From Sphagnum compactum (lineage: Eukaryota > Bryophyta > Sphagnopsida > Sphagnales), in assembly GCA_965153455.1 (NCBI GenBank), contig OZ234500.1, forward strand, positions 10,602,001 through 10,666,000: 64,000 bases of DNA. Reading direction: 5' to 3'. The notes beneath the pieces were generated by a model. The model saw only the letters and a program-made list of their open reading frames with translations. It had not been told where the DNA came from and made no database searches. The position numbers were made by a program, and so were the translations under genes. Below are positions 48,599 to 60,213 of the stretch, piece after piece. Positions within the stretch are counted from its first letter, which is position 1; each line of letters starts with the position of its first letter.

Positions 48599-51500
48599 TG
48601 GTATTAAAGTGTTCCTATCCAAAAGTGATATGTTAGTTGAAAGCTTTGTGATTTGTCGAAGAAAGGTGATGCATGTTCAAATTATCTCTCAAACCAATGT
48701 TTGGAAATTTGGAGGTCAACATTGGACCATTCGGCTCCGAATTTGCATGTAGTGAAACAACAAAGGATTGCAGTCCTACATTGATGGAGGATCGAAGGAG
48801 CTTTACAAGATTTGACAATACAAGGCTGAACATTCAAGTCATTAGGATGGGAAACTCAATTAACTATGCAATGTCCAATCAATACAAGTTGTCAAGAGAC
48901 ACCAACTATGGAGCATGGAAGTTTAGAATGAAGAATATTTTGATGCAAGAGATGTTCTAACATCTAATTTTGCCCAATCTTATGAGGTCCATCTTGGAAC
49001 AAAATTTGGTGACAACATTACAGCAGCAATAGCGAGCTTTGGCCATCATTAATTTGTCAATAGAAGATGATATCATTCCTCACATCTTTCATTTAGATAG
49101 TCCAAAAGAAGTTTGGAATATGTTGAAAAAGCTTTACAAGTCTACAAGAACTTCTAAATGACTTTTGCTTATAAGCACGTTTTACAAGCTAAACATGCAA
49201 GAAACTCATAACATGTCAAATTTCCTATTTGTTGTCAAAGACCTCCTTGGTCACATTGCAAGAGTGGGTGACATCATTAGAAATGAAGATGTGGTTCTAA
49301 CAGTGTAAATATTCTACTTGAATCATACAAAAAAATTGTACAAAGCATGTCAGCTCAAGAAACACTTCCAAATTTTTGACCAATTAAGATTCAAGTTGCT
49401 GCAAGAGGCACAACAAAGGGAGCTACATGGTGATCAAACCAAGTCTAAAGAAACTATGTTGTTGAAGGTTCAAAAAAAATTGAAAAAAAAGAAAAACAAC
49501 ATTGAAAAAAAATTTGATTGTCCAAGAAAGTGCCACAATTGTGGCAAACCAAGTCATTAAGCAAATAGTTATCCAGAACCTATGAAGCCTAGAGTTGACA
49601 AGGGTTCTAACTCTAGAACCAAACTTGCAAGGTATTAGATCAAAGGAAAGGAGGTCAAGCTATCAAAATCTAAAGAAGTTGATAGTGATGTGGAGGGAGA
49701 AGAAGCAAAGGAGGATGAGTTTGAAGAGAATGTGGATTTTTTTGAGATAATAATAACTAATTTTAAAACATATAAAAGTAAGAGTCTAGCAAATTGTTGG
49801 TATCTTGACTCATGTGCTACCAAATGCATGTAAGGAAACAAGTCTAGTTTCAAAGGTTTAAAAAATCAATGAAAATACACAATGTGAAATTTACTAGATG
49901 GTAAATTCATGGCATTTATGAGAAAGGCAAAATGAAATTATTTTCCAACTATGGGAAAATAAAAATTATTGTTGATGTTCTTTATGTTCTAGGCCTCAAA
50001 AAGAAATTGTTTATCAGTTGGGACAATTGCAAATAAAGGTAATATTATGGTACTTGACTCTGGAAAATGTTTGGTCATACAAAACAAGGACCCAAACATC
50101 ATTGTGGCAAAAGGTGTCAAAAACGTCCCAAAGAATGGACTTTACAAATTAGAGGTTCATTATGAGAAATCATCCCAAGAGGTTGTGGAAACTTGTACTT
50201 GAAGACTTTGGACCAAAGTCAAACCATGTTTTGGCATAGGAGAATGGCACACTTACATTATCAATTTCTCTACACAATGAATGCTAAAGGTCTAGCAATT
50301 GGCCTCTTGAAGATAATGAAAGCAACAAGAATTTTGTGCAAATTGCATGGCAGGGAAGCAATCTGGAAAGTTGATCCTACAAAAGTCCCAATCAAGAGCA
50401 AGAAATGTATTACAATTAATACACACCAATTTTTATGGCCCTTTCTCCATTCCATCATTGTCTAGATCAAAGTACTTTGTAACTTTTGTGGATGATTTTA
50501 GTAGGAATACGTGGGTCATTTTTTAAAGAAAAAATCTAATGCCTTGTCTACATTTAAGACCTTCAAGAATGAAATGGAAAAAGAAACAGGAAAAATAGTC
50601 AAGGTTCTTGAATCAAATAACAATGGAAAGTTCATTAGTCATGATTTCACAAAGTATTGTGAAGATAATGGAATTAAGAGACAATTTAGTTAGCCTCGCA
50701 TGACACCACAATAAAATGGAATCTTTGAAAGGAAAAATCAGACCATAATTGAAAGGGCCAAGAGCATATTGTTGGAAAGTGGACTTCCCAAAAGTTTGTG
50801 GATAAAAGTAATAAATACCGCCAACTATGTAGTGAACCATTCATCATCTCAGGCCAATCATGGCAATACACGTAAAGAATTATGGTTCAAAAACAAACTA
50901 GATTTGGGACACTTGACGATTTTTGGATGTGTTGTTCTTGCTCTAATTTTGAATCCTAAGAAAAAAAATGATTCAAAATCATAACTATGCTGGTTAATGG
51001 GTTATAACATTCACATAAAAGCTTATAGGTTGTTCAATCCAAGGACTAAAAAAATCATCCTTATTTGAAATGTCAGATTCAATGAAATGCACATTGGATT
51101 AGATTTTGAGAGTGGTGTTTCATTTCTAGAATAGAACGCCACAAAAGAAGAAATTGGTCCAAGTGTTTTTTCTTTCCAACAGAATACCACATCAAAAGAA
51201 AGTGAGCGTTTTAAATGGCTGCATAAGATTACAATGTTTCCAAGCATGTCACAACATGAATCAACAGAAGATGAATCACAAGGATCTGAAACATTTTTTA
51301 ATACAAAGAATAAATCTCAATGTTCCAACTATGACCTCTTTTCAGGAAGGATTGAAGTTAGTAACCAACCAAGGGTTCATGCAAATAATCAAGTGCAATA
51401 GTCTAGTGAAGAATATTGAACTAATGAGTTGTAGCAATGACCAAAAAAGGACAAAAGTGTTTCCTAAACACTTTGATGAATTCATCATTAGAACAATTGA

Positions 51501-52230
51501 TTTTGTTGTAGAACCAATTAGTTTTTCAAAGGTAGTTGTAGACAACAAGTGGAAATTAGCAATGCTAAAAAAGATGGATTCCATTTCATACAATTGGACT
51601 TCGCAATTGTATGAATTGCCCCCCGGGAAGAAGCCAATCACAAGTAGGTGGGTTTACAAAGTTTAAAATGATTCAAGTGGGAAACCCTCCAAATTCAAGG
51701 CTAGGTTAATGGCAAGAGGTTGTGAACAAAAAAAGGGATTGTATTTTCAAGAAACCTTTGCACTAGTAATCAAATGGATCACAATCAAATCTATGATAAC
51801 CCTTGCAACACATTGTGGATGGAAAATTTCACAAATGGACATGAAAACTGTGTTTTTGAATGGTGATGTCCATGATGAGGTGTACATGATGCAACCGAAA
51901 GGTTTCACACTACATGGGAAAGAGCATTTGGTTTGTAAGCTTAATAAGGCTTTGTATGGGCTTCAACAAGCCCCTTGAGCCTAGTATGAAAAAATTCACA
52001 ATTTCTTTAGATACTTGCATGAGCTAACTCAAATATTTGTTACTAACAGCAAGAAGGGTAGATTTTGATAGTCATGCTTTACATTGATGATTTAATCATC
52101 ATAGGCAACTTGAAAGAAAAAGTTGTTTGGTTCTAAATGCAACTAGCAAACAAGTTCAAAATGACAAATTTGGGACAACTTAGACACTATCCAGGCATCC
52201 ATTTTAGTGTCTATGGCAAGACTCACCACA
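48599..52230 (+). pseudogene. Truncated, inactive Ty1/copia gag-pol
   Basis: Domains follow copia order. Gag starts at ATG 48847, with a WKFRMKNIL-type UBN2 segment and a damaged zinc knuckle (CHNCGKPSH then stop, near 49537-49560). The protease active-site segment is WYLDSCAT (about 49799-49823). The integrase has the WHRRMAHL zinc motif near 50230 and a core where the HTD motif reads HTN (about 50420) and SDNG reads SNNNG (about 50617), so two catalytic Asp are lost. Reverse transcriptase runs from about 51540 with WVYKV, a QMDMKTVFLNGDV block, KALYGLQQAP and an intact YIDD (about 52080-52095). Sequence stops being recognisable after GQLRHYPGIHF (about 52200): RNase H and the 3' LTR are absent. 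Many stops and frame changes occur. Copia elements move through an RNA copy; this one cannot. Confidence 0.88.
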
Positions 52231-52639
52231 GACATGAGTGGTCAAAATCTTTTTCACTTAGCTTCCAACAACAACAACACACTCACAAGCTTGTAGCAAT
52301 AAGTCACAACATTTCATTTCCAAATCAAACTTGTAGTAACAATCATCATGTCAAGTTGAAAGTGAACAATGACATTCGTCTTTTGCAACACAATAGACAT
52401 CACAACAATGTACTAAACATCTCAACAACACAACATGGAAACATACAACAACATTGATGTCACTACAAAAGAATGTGATTTTTCCCACACAAAAGGTCAT
52501 GGATCATGACAATTGTGAAGTAAATTTTGTGGTTTCATCCATTACAATGTACAATATGTAGTGTTTATTGTGGCATGTATTGCACTAAAATTACAATTTG
52601 ATATAAGGTGTGCAACAGACAAAGACCACAAGAAAGCTA
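52231..52639. other. Sequence between copia relic and dispersed repeat
   Basis: A CACTACAAAAGAATGTG sequence at 52461 looks like the end of a CACTA-type transposon, but no matching opposite end was found. Otherwise nothing recognised. Confidence 0.35.
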
Positions 52640-53517
52640 GATGTCAACAAGAGGAAAAGGAGCAACAAAGAACTCCTTTCGTTGTCATCATCGTCATCTT
52701 GGTGAAAAAGAAACATAACAACAACAATAGAAAGAAGAAAAAGGAAAAAAGAAAAAAACAAAGATTAAAAAAAACAAAGAAAAAAAAGAAGGGGAGGGGG
52801 TGGAGGCAACATGTAGAAAAAAGTGTGGATCTTTGCACCACCATCATTGTCAACCTTCGAACTCCTCCTTAAACTTGGGAGGCTCGAGATAAAGGGTGAA
52901 AGGGAGTCTAGTTTGAATTTCCATTTTTAAAATTTTTAAAGTTTTCACTTTTTCCGAACCTATCCACCACCAATTTGAACATGCCACATCTTTTTTTTTT
53001 CAAATTTTGAGGTTTTCCTTTTTGTTTTTCATTTTTTCAAATTTTCATCCACCTAAAAGTTTTTTCGTCCATAATGCGGATGTAGTTGGGATATCATCCA
53101 TGTGAAATTTTTCATTTAGGTTTTGTTTTTGTTTTTTGCCTAATCTACACATCAAACATTAGATTAATGAATTTTGGGTAAGTTAGTAGGCGGACACCCC
53201 ACCCCTATGATAAAAAGTTTTAAGAACACTTTGGACCCCTATAATTAGACTATAAATTTTCATCTAGGACTTGGATGTGAGAAAGTTCATGCATCTATAC
53301 ACTTTGAAGCCCTATTTTTTTTTCATATGATGTCAATTGAAGTGACCTTTGCTTCGTTAGATTTCTCATGATGAAGGTTATGTGCATGTAAATGTGCATA
53401 CATTTTGGAAACAAAGGTTAAAGAAATCCATAGGTTAATTTTTCATTTTGAGATTAATTTCAAAAAAAATTGGAAATTCACATCTCACCCATATGGAAGT
53501 GGAATCATGGGTAATCT
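52640..53517 (+). repeat. Dispersed repeat copy A, left part
   Basis: Diverged but collinear with 61800-62500. Both have an A/G-rich tract (AAGAAAAAGG-type) and a GGGAGGCTCGAGATAA / GGGAGGTCCGAGATAA phrase. Both then have T-rich sequence with TTTTCATTTTTT, a CGTCCATAATGCGGATG / CATCCATAATTTGAATA phrase, and AAATTCACATCT / AAATTCATATCT. Copy A is interrupted at 53518 by a CACTA-like element. Class of the repeat unknown; no coding capacity seen. Confidence 0.65.
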
Positions 53518-53935
53518 CACTAGAAGTAAAAGACAATAATGCAACCCATATGTTTGCAACTATATGTTATTTATAATTAGTTTTAGTTGTTTCTGCAACT
53601 ACTAATTAATTTTGATTATACATGCGACCACATTGTGACTATTTTTTTTCATCCTTCCATATGGACAACATTTAATGGACATTTAATAACATTTTCATCC
53701 AAGAACAACATTATATGACCCACTAGTTGCAATAGTGACCAAAATTAATTACACGATCGTGGGGCAGGCCTAAACCCTAGGGGTATAAAATGTAAGGTAT
53801 AATATATATATATATATATGAAATGTATAGGGTTATGTATATGGGTGTATATGGTTGTATTTAGGAAATAAATTTAATATAATTTAATGTATATTAAATA
53901 TATACATAAGGAAAAAAATAAATTAAGATTTATAA

Positions 53936-54180
53936 CTTAACTTAACCCAACCCAAGTACCTAGCGTAACCTAACCTAACCCAATTACCTAACCTAATATA
54001 ATCTAATAAGTAGTGCAATGTGACTTAAAATACCTCGGCTAACTTAACTTAATTTATGTTAACTTAATGTAGATATCTAACCTAACCTAATTTACATTAA
54101 CCTAACCTAACTTAATCTAATTATTCATATATGTACCTTAATCTAACCTAGGTACCTAACCTAACCTAGTTAATTAATTA
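53936..54180. repeat. CCTAA-rich degenerate array within the element
   Basis: Many variants of CCTAACCTAACC, CTTAACTTAA and ACCTAACCTAAT. They differ from telomere repeats (CCCTAAA) by lacking the triple C. A second cluster of CTAGCCTAGGCC/CCTACCTAGCC words follows at 54400-54560. Confidence 0.7.
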
Positions 54181-54569
54181 GTAGTTGTTAGTTAGTATGT
54201 AATTGTTAGTTCATGCAACTAGGTTACAATAAAAAGCTTATCCCATATCTTTTATTTTTGCTTTCAAATTTGTAAATTATATAAATAAGTGCACTAAAAC
54301 ATTGAATATACACAAAAAATTTAAAAACCAAGTGCCATTTGAAATGAGCCAATCAAATAGGCTTGACCTTTGAAGGCTAGAAATTAAAATAAAATAGAGT
54401 TGAGAAACCTAACCTACTTTCTAGCCTAGGCCTACTTAGCCACCTACCTAGCCTAAACCTATTTACTTAACGTATATAGGTAGGTCTAGGCTAGGTAGGC
54501 AAGTAAATAAACCAACCTACTAACTTACATAGGTGGATTAGGCATAGCTACCTTAAGCCTCCTTAGACC

Positions 54570-54785
54570 ACCTATAAATTGTCACTTGTCACCTTATAAT
54601 TTGATTTTTAAAAACCTGTAAATTGCCATGTGTCACCCTGTAATTTGATAATAGATCAACTTACAAATTTTCACATGTTTCCTTGTAATCCAATTTTTTA
54701 AACCTACAAATTGCCACATGTCACCTTGTAATTTGATCAAACAGTTAATCTACAAACTACCATGTGTAATCCTTTAATTTGTTAC
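54570..54785. repeat. ~45-bp tandem repeat within the element
   Basis: Five units of about 45 bp headed CCTGTAAATTGCCATGTGTC (with variants) at about 54571, 54615, 54660, 54703 and 54749, each ending CCTTGTAATTTGAT. Confidence 0.8.
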
Positions 54786-55099
54786 AGATTACACCTCATT
54801 AGTCTAGGTTAGGCCTCCCTAGGCTAATAAACATGCCATGTGTGATATTGAAATTTTTATTAGTTATACACATGGCACAATGTAAGGTCTAACCAACTTA
54901 GTTGCATGGTAGTCACATAGACCATACGTTTCACATACAAATGAAATCGTATATGTTGACTTTGACTTCATCCGTTGTTTGCAACTAAGGATGCATGCAA
55001 GTTGTCGAAGGCAATTAAGGGATTTTTAATTGCATATGACAAAAGCGACTTAAAAATAGTTGCATAGGCTAGTCATAAAAATCTTTTTTTCTTCTAGTG

Positions 55100-55690
55100 T
55101 TTGTCATTAAGTTATTGAAGATGAACACAACCAATGTGAGAGACATTTGGAGATGAAAAAAGTTGAAGTCTTGTTCATGGAGTGTAAAAAGGTGGTGTGT
55201 GTGGGGTTGATTTTTTTGAGTTCTTCAATACCAACTTCTTGTGTTGCTAAGCACCCACCCTCATCACTTGCAGGTGGTGGAATGTTACACCATTAACGAA
55301 TGGGGTGAATTCCTATTAGAATTCATGTTGTGATTCGCTGTGAGGATCACAAAAATGGGGATTATGTTACATGATTTGTGCATCTCCACTTGTATTTGTT
55401 TGGTTGCATTTGTTTCTTGTCAATATGTTGGTCGAATTGTCAATTGTTTTCAAGGATAAGGGAGTTGCCAAGGCATGTGCCATTTGATTACAACTTGAGG
55501 GTGAACACACACCCTTAGGTTGGCCTTTTGGTGAATTGTGCATATTGTTTAATGTAAAACCTTAGTTGAAAGCCATGTGCCTTCCCACACGTCCTTTTGT
55601 CACCATAATGAACTTGGGAACCATGATAATTGTGTTTAATGGTTGACCATGGGACAAAACTACACCCAATATTTATTAATATTCTAAACT
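55100..55690 (+). repeat. Dispersed repeat copy A, right part
   Basis: Continues copy A after the inserted element and is collinear with about 62490-63075. Shared phrases include GGTGGTGGAATGTT / AGGTGGTGGAATGTTG, AATTCCTAT, ACAAAAATGGGGAT / ACAAAAAATGGAGAT and CACTTGT. Others are CCTTAGGTTGG / CTTAGGTTGG, CATGTGCCTTCCCA / CATGCCTTTTCATG and TAATGAACTTGGG / TAATGAACCTCGGG. Confidence 0.7.
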
Positions 55691-56500
55691 TGATTTACCC
55701 ATACATATTGATTAAATTTTAACCAAGGTTAAGTTGTATTGGGATGTTGCAATGTGGATATCTTTAAATTTGATCGCCTTGATACTTCATTGTTTGGTGT
55801 TGTGATGAAATCAAATTAATGACTACTACCCAACTTTTGTGTTCACAATGTGCCCAAGTGTTGTTGGCTTTGTGAAATGTTTTTGCGAGTGTAAGTGCCC
55901 TAACCATATAGGTGCAACATCCTTGGGTTTATGTTATGGGAATCATGGTTTAACGGGTAGGTTTAAATCACAACATGTTTAATATGGTTATTATTACCAT
56001 TGGTTTTATTAGGTGTGGGTTGTGGTTTTGACCACCCACATTAACTTCATTATCATATTGGGGGAACTTTTCAAATTATGAGGCATATTCACTTTCGAGG
56101 TTTGTCACCACACCATTGTTTTGGGACATGAATGACATTTATGGAACCACCAAGGAACCTTGTCAATATTTGAAAGCAATTAACACCATTGAACCATGGT
56201 TTTTTTTTTCAAATTCTTCAAGTAGGTGTATTGGCGAGGATTCTCAACATTAAATTAACAATAAATGGCGACTATCATGGTGGATTAATAGATCTTTTTT
56301 GGAATCTTGCCTAATTCTATCGACCTAATGGAACACATTATCTAAACTTAGCAACCTCTAACTTTATTTCTTGAAATATGGTGATTTTTTTTTAAAAAAT
56401 TCAAAAATCCCTTTGTTGGATTCACCAACCTTTTTTGACACACCCCCAAACTCCTCGAGGGACCAAAAGGTGGGTCCTAGAGTGAAACGACGAAAAAACA
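55691..56500. other. Intergenic sequence, no gene seen
   Basis: No coding or RNA feature recognised; probably decayed transposon sequence. Confidence 0.4.
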
Positions 56501-56794
56501 AGTAGAATTGGGGCACGTTCCTTAACTTGCAGCACTTTGGGGGTAGGAAGGTGTGCTGGAGCTCCAGGATGGGACTAAGACGAACTCACAAGCGAGAGTT
56601 CAAAATGATATCAACTTGCACAACCAAGAAAAGAGGGCAATTAGTGCAAATCGAATGGAAGTGGTGCAACAGACTTAGTAAGGACAACCTCAAACACAAG
56701 CTTCACATAGCCCACAACCTTTGGGGGGAGGCAACACTCCCCTCCCTATAATATACTTTGTGCCTCTCCACGGGGACTACATCCAAATGTCGTT

Positions 56795-57294
56795 TTTCCA
56801 CGGGACTCCCAAGTGGGAGTCCCAAATCTGGGACTCTTGTTGTCCCAAAACTTTGGACACTCATATCTTTTTGAAATCAAATATTTTTGAGAATACGAAG
56901 GCAATATTATAGCCCTTGAAAATATCTTTCCAATGGTGTATAACACGTTCTAATTGAACCTCATTTGACCCCTACTTTCAAGGGATTTGTGGTCGAGAGT
57001 CAAATTCCCAATTTGACTCGCACCCTTTTTTTTAATCATAACTCATGCAAATCAGGTCTAAATGAACAATGAGAGGGCATTTTAAGCATTTCCCTTCTAA
57101 ACTTCAAGACCTTTCTAATGGTATCATGAGGGCCCCATTTGGTGTTTGTTTACCTTTCTAACCAAGGTTCTAAACATTTGCAACTCATGCACGAGTGCAA
57201 CTCCCAAAGTGGGAGTGCACTTGGGAGTCATTGGGCTTCATCCCTTGCACTTTCCCTCATTTGTGAGAATGTGTTTCACACCTAACACATTCTC
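56795..57294. repeat. Cluster of short palindromes
   Basis: Three inverted repeats: GGGACTCCC-AAGT-GGGAGTCCC (about 56801-56822), GTGCAACTCCC-AAA-GTGGGAGTGCAC (about 57198-57223) and GAGAATGTGTT-8 bp-AACACATTCTC (57265-57294). The first two share the core CTCCCAA(A)GTGGGAGT. Confidence 0.65.
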
Positions 57295-59562
57295 GCCCTC
57301 ATGGGCCCTTGGACTTCACTTTTAATTACGAACCCAATGTTAGGGTTACAACATTTTTTGTTGTTGTTAAGTGGCAAAAATTTGTCACAAAAAGAACCCT
57401 GCATTGAATTAAATGAATTCATCTAAGAATTTAACAATTGGTGTGATATGTAACATATGCAAAATCCTTAGTTATTTACACCTTCGTGGCATGGAAATGT
57501 TTATTCTAGCATTTGGAGGGGCATATCTAGCATACGGATGATTACCACAAGTTCAAGTGTGCCCATGAAGTTCATATTGAAAAGTGGTGACTATATTGAT
57601 CACCCAATTATGTGTCTATTATTGAAATACCTATGGTCCCAACAATTATTTCAACTTTAGATGTGGTTGCAACATTGGTTTTTAGTAGTGGTTCAACTAG
57701 TGGGGGTGGGAGTGTTAATGGTGGTGGGACCAATAAAAATGGTGAAACCACCAGAAATGGTGGTATTAATCCTTACATGAGTATGTGGGGTCTTAATTTG
57801 CTCGCATTCAATCCAATTATGGAATTTTGTTGTACAAGAGTTACAACAAAATTATCAAGGGATTTAGATTGAAAAATTGAAAAGTTTAATGGAATTTCAG
57901 TGTAAGACCCACGTGAACTTATGAAAAACCTATGCATGGACGTGTAGGTTAATCATGGTGACATAAGGCATGATGGAAGTTCATGTAGTCCAATTTTGGC
58001 ATGAGATCGTAAACAAGGAATTTAAGCATTGGGTGTGGGATGTCATGTTATTTCAACCCACACAACCCACTTGGTCGAATGTGGTTTAGTTATCAAAACA
58101 CATTGAGATGAACATGGTGGAAGAATGGGTGGTTACACTTGAGTTCAACAAAAAGAAAAACTTGATGATTGCATCCACACCATTAGTTCAACAACCTTGT
58201 GGCTAGCTTAATCAGGCTACTCCACAAAAGACCAAGGGGGCTAGGTCAAAACAAGGTGGTTCCACATCATGTTTTGCTGAACAATGGGGGGAAGGCTAGG
58301 GCTAATGTTTGAACGTATGAACCACAAGGTGTTGATGAAAGGTTGGATCTTCAACGTGGTGAAGTTTAACACAAATTGAAGCTCCCACAATCATTTGTAG
58401 TAACAAATACCATTCCCAATCTTATGGGGGCATCAACTTCTAATGGGGTGCCAAAAAAAGTACTTGATTTTATTCCTAGGCCCAAAACACCCATGAGTTT
58501 ATTGGGGGTGGCCAAAATAATGTACCAGAGATGTAAACACAACACAATTATCGATTCCATACCTAGCATGGCCAATGTCAATTCTCAATGGAAAGTAGGG
58601 GAACACCAAATGTGGTGGTTAGGTTGGAGGACATTTCGATACTTATTAGAATTTTCGAATAGGTTTTTGAGGCCAATATCATGGAGGTTTAAAAGGTGCA
58701 CCCCAAATTTTGGCATGTGGTTACGGCCAAACCTCATGATGGTATTGTTAATCTCAACCGATACTAAATTGTAACATCAGTGGGTGGTTCGAAAACATCT
58801 TGATTTATAACCAAATAAAAGGTTGTGATCCAAATTAATCCTACAAAATTAACATACTACATTATAGTAAGGGCTTGAGTAATGGTCATGCATGTTACAT
58901 CTATGATGTGATGGTTGGAGCTGAGGTTTTCTATCCCTTGGGGGTTATCATTGATTTTTGGGAAAAAATGCATGCTACCTCCCAAAATGTAAGACAATAA
59001 TTAATTGCAAGGCTTCATTGCTAGTGAGATTCATGGGGGTGCAAGTTGGAAAATCTAACAAATCTACTATATTATCTAGATTTTCAAGCCTTACACATGG
59101 GTTTGAGCTATTGGAAAGTAACATTCACAATCGGGATGAACCACCAAATGGGGGATTGGCAATTTTAGGACCATAGGAAACAACATACATTCAAGCTTCC
59201 ACATTGGATCCTAGCCCACCATGGGGCCATTGACCAAACTACAAACATTAACCAATCATTTTATTCATCAAGTTTGGCATACTCTATCATCACCAAGCCC
59301 TTAAACACTCATGTAGATGTTGGTAATGGGGTGTCAAAAATGAGCCCATTAGACACCAATGTTATTTATTAGGATATTCCCAAGGATGGGATTTGTGTTT
59401 ATTATAATTGTTTGGAGGCAACAATTCAATTCTAACTACAATGTTGTGGTGAGGGATCTAAGTAAGGCGGTACCATTATGCGGAGCGAAATCCACATCCT
59501 AGGAAAATTAATTCCGTGCTTTTTGTTGAATACTTGGGACGTGTAGTATGGCAATTTCTTTC
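57295..59562. other. Possible retroelement debris, unclassified
   Basis: Frames of 72-132 codons (57612, 58376, 58958) are separated by stops. The first has a Gly/Asn-rich stretch like some retroelement Gag linkers, but no zinc knuckle, protease or polymerase motif was found, so no class is assigned. Confidence 0.3.
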
Positions 59563-60213
59563 GACATTAACTTTTTTCGTATAAAATGGTAATGACATTC
59601 AATATGTTTGGTCTTGGTGTACTGAAAGACATGATTTTTGGTCATTTTAATGTTGCCGATGTTGTCATAGAACATAGTAGTTGGTCTTGGTTTTATGTGT
59701 TTGATCTCAGTTAAGAGTCTCCTTAACTAGACCACCTCCTTGGTGCCTTCCATTAGTGCACGGTATTCTGCTTCCACCAAAGACAATGCTACAATAACTT
59801 GTCTATTCCCATTCCTGGAAGCCATTGGTGAATTTCTAATTTTGAGAATGTAACCGTTAGTTGTTCTTTTAAACTCTAGATTACTTACCCAATCAACATC
59901 CATAAAAGCTTCTAAATCAATATTATCTTTCTTCAATACAAAATTCCATAGTCTGTAATACCTTTCAAATATCAAATAATCTGCTTCATTGCATTCAAAT
60001 GAGATAATTGAGGATCAACTAGAAATCGACTTATTGTTGACAATGAAAAATTGATATTAGGTCTAGTATTGACCATATATATCAATTTGCCAACCATTTT
60101 CCTATAGGTGGTTCCATCCACCTGGAGTGGATGTTGTTGTAGGAAATTTGTTGCAATATAGTGAGAGGGTTCAATTGTGAGAACTATTTTGCACAAGGAT
60201 AATAGGTTCAAGT
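59563..60213 (-). pseudogene. Copia RNase H fragment
   Basis: On the minus strand two overlapping frames (60211-59972 and 59975-59727), joined by a frameshift near 59975, give the copia connection and RNase H region. Seen are YRKMVGKLIYMVNTRPNINF, then DVDW (first Asp of RNase H), RTTNGYI, VEAEYRALMEGTKE (conserved Glu) and MFYDN (last Asp). Past a stop the frame goes on with TKHIEVHYHFIR-type sequence to about 59563. Gag, integrase and the polymerase core are missing. It is oriented opposite to the copia relic at 48.6-52.2 kb, which lacks exactly this domain. Confidence 0.88.

Larger units (their letters stand above)
53518..55099. mobile_element. CACTA-like transposon inserted in dispersed repeat
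   Basis: It begins CACTAGAAGTAAAAGAC at 53518 and ends at 55099 with the complement of CACTAGAAGAAAAAAAG. Subterminal regions on both sides carry many TGCAAC/GTTGCA words (for example 53546, 53567, 53592 on the left and 54900-55070 on the right), as CACTA transposase-binding repeats do. The flanking triplets are TCT and TTT, an imperfect 3-bp target duplication. The related repeat copy at 62.5 kb runs continuously through the equivalent point, which supports these limits. Length is 1582 bp with no transposase frame. It holds two internal tandem arrays and an (AT)n run at about 53802-53818. Confidence 0.75.
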
